From Anaeromassilibacillus sp. An172 (lineage in GTDB: Bacteria > Bacillota > Clostridia > Oscillospirales > Acutalibacteraceae), in contig NZ_NFKS01000001.1 of the NCBI RefSeq assembly GCF_002160515.1, positions 183,140 through 247,139 of the forward strand: a stretch of DNA of 64,000 bases, in the 5' to 3' direction. Made by a program: the position numbers and the translations under genes. Position 1 is the first letter of the stretch. The number at the start of each line of letters is the position of its first letter. Of this stretch, positions 59,945 through 64,000 are shown piece by piece. A model generated the notes under the pieces. That model was given only the letters and a program-made list of their open reading frames with translations, was not told the origin of the DNA and did not search any database.

Positions 59945-61237
59945 TTAAAATCTTAAAATTATAATACCCAAATCCTCAACAATCTCTATATTTTCCTTTT
60001 CAAGATGAAAAACTTCTCCGTCAGATAAACGATACTGTATATTGGTATTATAGTAATCTATGTTTTCATCGTTTAATAAGATTTCAGCGGCAGAATCCAA
60101 AGGTATAATATCAGTGCTGATTTTCAGACAGCAGTAACCTGAACCTGACTTAAAAGCTCTGAATATATAATCAAGCAGGTATTTGCTTTTATAAATATCT
60201 GTTTCCTTAGTTACAGGATATCCTTCCCTTGCAAAATAGCTTTGATTCAAGTCCGTACATTCCGGCACATAAATATTGTAGTATCTCACAGACAGCTCCA
60301 TGCTTGATTTGTCATCTTCAATTTCAGAATATATTTTTTCCACAATATGAGTTTTAGAAAATTCTTTTTCGGTCATATTAAAATAATCATACCTGTGACC
60401 TTTGTCACGCATATCCCAGGTAACATCGGTCATATACCAGTTGTTATTTAATTTGACACAGTTCCATGTGTGCAATCCTATTCCCTGAGCAGAGCCGTAT
60501 ATTTTCAATGTTTCAATTCCAAAGCATTTCATCACAAGATTAAAACCATCTGTAATGCCCTCACAGTTTGCTTTGTTTTCCACAAGACAGCCGTAAGCAG
60601 TAGACGCAAGGGACTCTGAGGATTCGGGAGTTTTGTATTCACAGCTGTCAATTATTCTGTCGTGTACATATTTTTCGATATAGTAAAAATCTGAAACCGC
60701 CGGCGCATTGCTGACTATTTTTAAAATCTCTTTTGAAAGCTCTTCGCTCATGCTGTCTATTTCATCGGCAGAATATAAAGAAACAGCGGATATATATGTA
60801 CCCTTATCCTTTGAATAACTGCACAAAAGAGATTTGTCGCACCAAAAGACCTGAGGGTTATCATCAAAAAAAGCTGTAACAGTCATATGTATTTCTTTTT
60901 CTGCGTATCTCTCTTCACCTGCTAAAACCTGCATAGTGACATATTTTCCCTCATCATCTTTCGATGCAGAAATACAGTAAACAGACTGCTCTATAGCTTT
61001 ATACAAACTTTTAAGCTTTTCAGATTCAAGATATTCATATCCACTGTTTATAGGCTTGTCAGCATTTTCAACATATGGCATTGTGGCTTTTTCCACTTGC
61101 TCGTAGGTATATCCGTCGTAATTTACGGTAGAAGTGGTGGGAAAATACGAAACTACCGAATATATAACGTACCCCAAAACAGCGGCAACAAGTATTGCAG
61201 ATATAATTTTAAAATAAACATTTTTCTTTTCTTTCAT
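59945..61237 (-). CDS. membrane-anchored transglutaminase-like protein
   Basis: 430 residues. N-terminal anchor (about 9-30). Transglutaminase core: Cys in NKANCEGITDGFNLVMKCFGI, His in GLHTWNCVKLNNNWYMTDVTWDM with the Asp. A C-terminal beta part follows. GGGAG fits ATG 61237. Likely cell-surface protease or crosslinking enzyme; substrate unknown. Confidence 0.85.
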   Translation of the reverse strand: MKEKKNVYFKIISAILVAAVLGYVIYSVVSYFPTTSTVNYDGYTYEQVEKATMPYVENADKPINSGYEYLESEKLKSLYKAIEQSVYCISASKDDEGKYVTMQVLAGEERYAEKEIHMTVTAFFDDNPQVFWCDKSLLCSYSKDKGTYISAVSLYSADEIDSMSEELSKEILKIVSNAPAVSDFYYIEKYVHDRIIDSCEYKTPESSESLASTAYGCLVENKANCEGITDGFNLVMKCFGIETLKIYGSAQGIGLHTWNCVKLNNNWYMTDVTWDMRDKGHRYDYFNMTEKEFSKTHIVEKIYSEIEDDKSSMELSVRYYNIYVPECTDLNQSYFAREGYPVTKETDIYKSKYLLDYIFRAFKSGSGYCCLKISTDIIPLDSAAEILLNDENIDYYNTNIQYRLSDGEVFHLEKENIEIVEDLGIIILRF

Positions 61238-61295
61238 AATTCTCACTCCCTGTACAATCTTATTCAGAGAAGCAAGAAATTATTTCATTGAAAAG

Positions 61296-61475
61296 TTAAA
61301 TTATCTCTTTATCGTTAAATTTATATCCTATACCCCAGATTGTAATTATATATTCAGGTGCATCCGGGTTGGGTTCAATTTTCTTCCTTAGCTTTCTTAT
61401 AAACGCCATTATATTACTGTCATCAAGGAGATAATCACTGTCCCAAACCGCCTGATATATCTGTTCCTTATACCA
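61296..61475 (-). pseudogene. C-terminal fragment of an OmpR-family response regulator
   Basis: From about YKEQIYQAVWDSDYLLDDSNIMAFIRKLRKKIEPNPDAPEYIITIWGIGYKFNDKEII, the end of a winged-helix domain. The receiver and the first part of the DNA-binding domain are missing. Its upstream sequence is the MgtA gene in another frame; the junction is at about 61470-61476. In some relatives this regulator would precede a kinase gene, absent here. Confidence 0.85.
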
Positions 61476-63774
61476 TAGGACAAAAAACAAAGAACAAAAA
61501 GAAGAAAGTTGCAATATCAAAAACAGAGCTTATAGGGCCGAAAAATCTCATAAATCTTCCCAATGTTTTTCCCGACCAAGGTCTTGGATAGTCGTATATA
61601 TCCTCGTCCACATTGTCCCAGGGCAGTATAAGACAGATTACATCATACAAAAGATTAAGCAAAAGAAGCTGAACTGCTGCCATTGGGAAAAAGGGAAGAA
61701 ATACTCCGGCTACAACTATAGCAAAGATATTTCCAAAGTTTGAGGAAGCGGTTATTCTGATGTATTTTGACATGTTGGCAAATACTTTTCTGCCCTCCAG
61801 TATTCCTTCTTCCAAGACGTTTAAATCCTTTTTTAATAGAATTACATCTGCCGCTTCCTGTACTGTTTCCGCCGCACCCTCGGCAGAAATTCCCACATCA
61901 GACTGAATAATTGCCGGCAGGTCATTCATTCCGTCGCCCAAAAATCCAACTGTATGTCCGTTTTCCTGAAGCACCTTAACAATTTTAGCCTTCTGTTTCG
62001 GTGACAGCTCAGTAAACACAGATGTTTTTTCAACAGAGATTATAAGCTCATCAGAAGACATGGTATCAATATCCTCTCCTGTTAAAACCTTGTCATAGGG
62101 AATACCAAGTCTTCTGCAAACAGACAAAGTGACTTTTTTGTTGTCGCCGGTCAAAACCTTAATGGGCACACGGAGCTTTTTAAGCTTTTCAACAGCTTCA
62201 CATGCGCTTTTTTTCGGTGCGTCAAAAAACGCAAGATAACCGATAAGTATGAAGTCCTTATTATCTTTACCGGAAATTCTTTGTGATGACTGCTTTTTAT
62301 AAGCCACGGCAATCACTTTCATTCCATCATCCTGCATTTCGTCAACTATTTCATTTACGCTTGATATGGAGTTTTCATCTATATCATAAATTTTTCCCTT
62401 GTATTCAGCATAACTACATCTTTTAAATACTTCTTCAACACTGCCTTTTATTATAAAAAGATTTTCCTTGCCGTCCTCAACCAAAACGCCGGAAAATTTC
62501 TTTTCATAGTCAAAGGGCTGTTCATCGGCAATAGGATACATGGTATTAAGCTTTTCAAAATGCTCCTTTTTACCCGGCATTTCTTTTACTTTTAAAACAG
62601 CTTGATCCAAGTGATTTTGAACACCCGAATGATAATAACTGTTGAGATACGCAAAATCCAAAACCCTGCTGTCCTCATTGCCCAGCAAATCCATGTAGTA
62701 TTCAAGTATAATTTTATCGCCGGTAAGTGTACCCGTTTTATCTACGCATAAAACATCCATACTTCCAAAACCCTGCATGGCGTTTATATTTTTTACGATG
62801 GTGTTTTTCTTTCCCATAACTGCGCTTCCTTTTGCAAGGCAGGCGTTAATAACCATTGGAAGCATCTCAGGGGTCAATCCCACCGCTACAGAAAGAGAAA
62901 ACAAAAATGCTGAACCCCAGTTACCTTTTGTTATTCCGCAGGTTATAAATACCAGAGGAACTAAAACCACCATAAAGCGAATTAAAACCCAGGATATAGA
63001 ATTTGCACCTTTATCGAATCCACTGTTTTTTCCCTGGGATATAGTTCCCAAATCTCCGTATACCGTATCTTTTCCCACAGCCAAAACTATACCCTCGCCT
63101 GTTCCTCCTATAACGGCAGAACCTGCAAAAACAGTATTGCTGTAATCGGATATCTTTGTGTTTTTTGAACTGCTTAAAACTTCCGTATCCTTTTCCAAAA
63201 TTTCACTTTCACCGGTAAGCATGGACTGAGATACAAACAAATCGTCAGCCCTTATAAGCCTCACGTCAGCAGGTATTCTGTCACCGGCATGAAAGGAAAT
63301 TCTGTCGCCCACCACTAATTCCTCAGCCGGTATTTCCTGCCAGTGTCCGTCTCTTTTGGTTTTTACAGTGGTGTATATAAATTTGCTAAAATTATCAATA
63401 GCCTTTTTAGATCTCATTTCCTGTACAAATCTCACTGTACCGCTTAAAATCAGCATACCCAGTATAATGAAACATGCCGCAAAATTTTTGCTGTAGCCGG
63501 TTATAGGCACTATATCAGTTATAAGTGAAACACAGGCAAGAACGAAAAGAACAACGCTGAATGGATTTATAAAAGCCCTTCGCAGACGAAACCAAATAGA
63601 ATCCATACTCTTTTTGCCAATATGATTTTCTCCGTATTTCTCCCTGCTTTCTGTCACCTGTTCCTTTGTATAGCCTCGAAAAGAAATAGATAAGTCTTTA
63701 TACAAAGCTGATAGCCCACTATGAGCATATTTTACCACACGACTGTGTATAGACCTTAAACGGTTATTTGCCAA
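61468..63774 (-). pseudogene. mgtA: MgtA-type magnesium P-type ATPase, C-terminus lost by fusion (TTG start)
   Basis: 768 residues remain. SMLTGES, catalytic [17 protein letters not shown] in helix M4, KVLTGDN, GDGMNDLPA are all present. The frame ends at GPISSVFDIATFFFLFFVFCPMV, in the fifth or sixth of the usual ten membrane helices near the C-terminus, where a response regulator tail begins. Roughly 100-120 residues are missing, so transport activity is doubtful. TTG 63774 (MANNRLRSIHS) follows GGAGGTG by 6 nt. Confidence 0.85.
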
Positions 63775-63869
63775 TCTAAGCACCTCCAATCTTTGCTTAA
63801 ATTATAACACAGTAATTAAATTATTTCTCTTCCAATTTTCTTGCTTTGTTTAATAAAAGCCATAAAAAA

Positions 63870-63892
63870 ACCGGAAGATTTTCTCTTCCGGT
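63870..63892 (-). terminator. terminator upstream of mgtA, facing left
   Basis: ACCGGAAGA-TTTTC-TCTTCCGGT; on the minus strand it is followed by TTTTTTTATGG. It ends transcription entering from the right. Confidence 0.75.
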
Positions 63893-63900
63893 CAGCCTGT

Positions 63901-63933
63901 CGAAAAAGCTCAGCTTTCGCTGGGCTTTTTTCG
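63901..63933. repeat. inverted repeat near the probable IS end
   Basis: CGAAAAAGCTCAGC pairs with GCTGGGCTTTTTTCG around a short loop. It lies about 35 bp before the start of the transposase-like gene and may be part of the element's left end. Confidence 0.4.
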
Positions 63934-63967
63934 ATAAAAGTGGTAAAATAGAAGCAGGTGATAAAAA

Positions 63968-64000
63968 TGATAGAGAAAAACAGAAAAAACAGAGAGCAAA
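63968..64000 (+). CDS. start of a probable IS1182-family transposase (runs off right edge)
   Basis: Only 11 codons: MIEKNRKNREQ, behind AGGTG and downstream of TAAAAT. IS1182 transposases commonly begin with 'M..N.KNREQ'. The call rests on this short match and on the inverted repeat upstream. Confidence 0.4.

Noticed and set aside
63775..63900. Magnesium riboswitch (M-box) upstream of mgtA
   Set aside because: Only about 80 bp separate the gene from a left-facing terminator, too short for the M-box, and none of its typical pairing is visible.

Overview
The window joins two kinds of DNA from a low-G+C, spore-forming Firmicute, most likely a gut clostridium of the Ruminococcus/Oscillospirales type. 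This is inferred from the genes, not from a database search. Positions 1-29253 are the right-hand part of an integrative conjugative element (ICE) of the Tn1549/CTn type. Its left end lies outside the window. From about 30257 onward the sequence is A+T-richer chromosome, with spore genes (SleB/CwlJ-like hydrolase, GerQ-like partner, CwlD amidase) and housekeeping genes (hemW, prfC, radA, ruvX, pyrKD).

ICE layout. A transfer module runs from 1 to 10389: ArdC-like C-terminus, VirD4, Maff2, VirB6/TrbL-like, PrgI, VirB4, then an inserted AAA ATPase, a class B sortase and a large CHAP-domain protein. Two small DNA-binding proteins follow (10414-11195). Cargo 1 (11211-18308) is a two-component system, three FtsX-type permeases, one ATPase and a KTR zinc-ribbon protein. 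Cargo 2 (19360-25963) is a Cpr/lantibiotic-immunity set: sensor kinase and regulator, ATPase, two permeases, three small envelope proteins, a GntR regulator and a GT51 peptidoglycan glycosyltransferase. Cargo 2 is bracketed by two direct repeats of about 0.92 kb, each carrying a sigma-factor-like gene behind a terminator-rich leader. The ICE ends with a MazF-like toxin without a visible antitoxin, an excisionase-like protein and a tyrosine integrase pointing at a tRNA-Ser(CGA) gene.

Between the tRNA and the first chromosomal gene (29519-30140) lies an array of 5' halves of other tRNA-Ser genes. Each is cut at the anticodon loop and joined to a repeat that carries paired GGAGAGAACT motifs. It reads as a graveyard of earlier integrations at the same site.

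Chromosomal part. Besides the spore and housekeeping genes there is a MoxR/DUF58/transglutaminase operon, a pair of chromate-transporter halves, a Xer-like recombinase and a MerR-type promoter driving an alcohol dehydrogenase. The region also holds several chimeric or broken genes: an MgtA fragment joined to a DUF3784 gene and to an IS110 remnant, a DUF4956-CotH fusion, a histidine kinase with much of its ATPase domain missing, and a second MgtA fused to the tail of a response regulator. These suggest repeated deletion, or possibly assembly collapse, and deserve checking. The right edge opens the first codons of a probable IS1182-type transposase.
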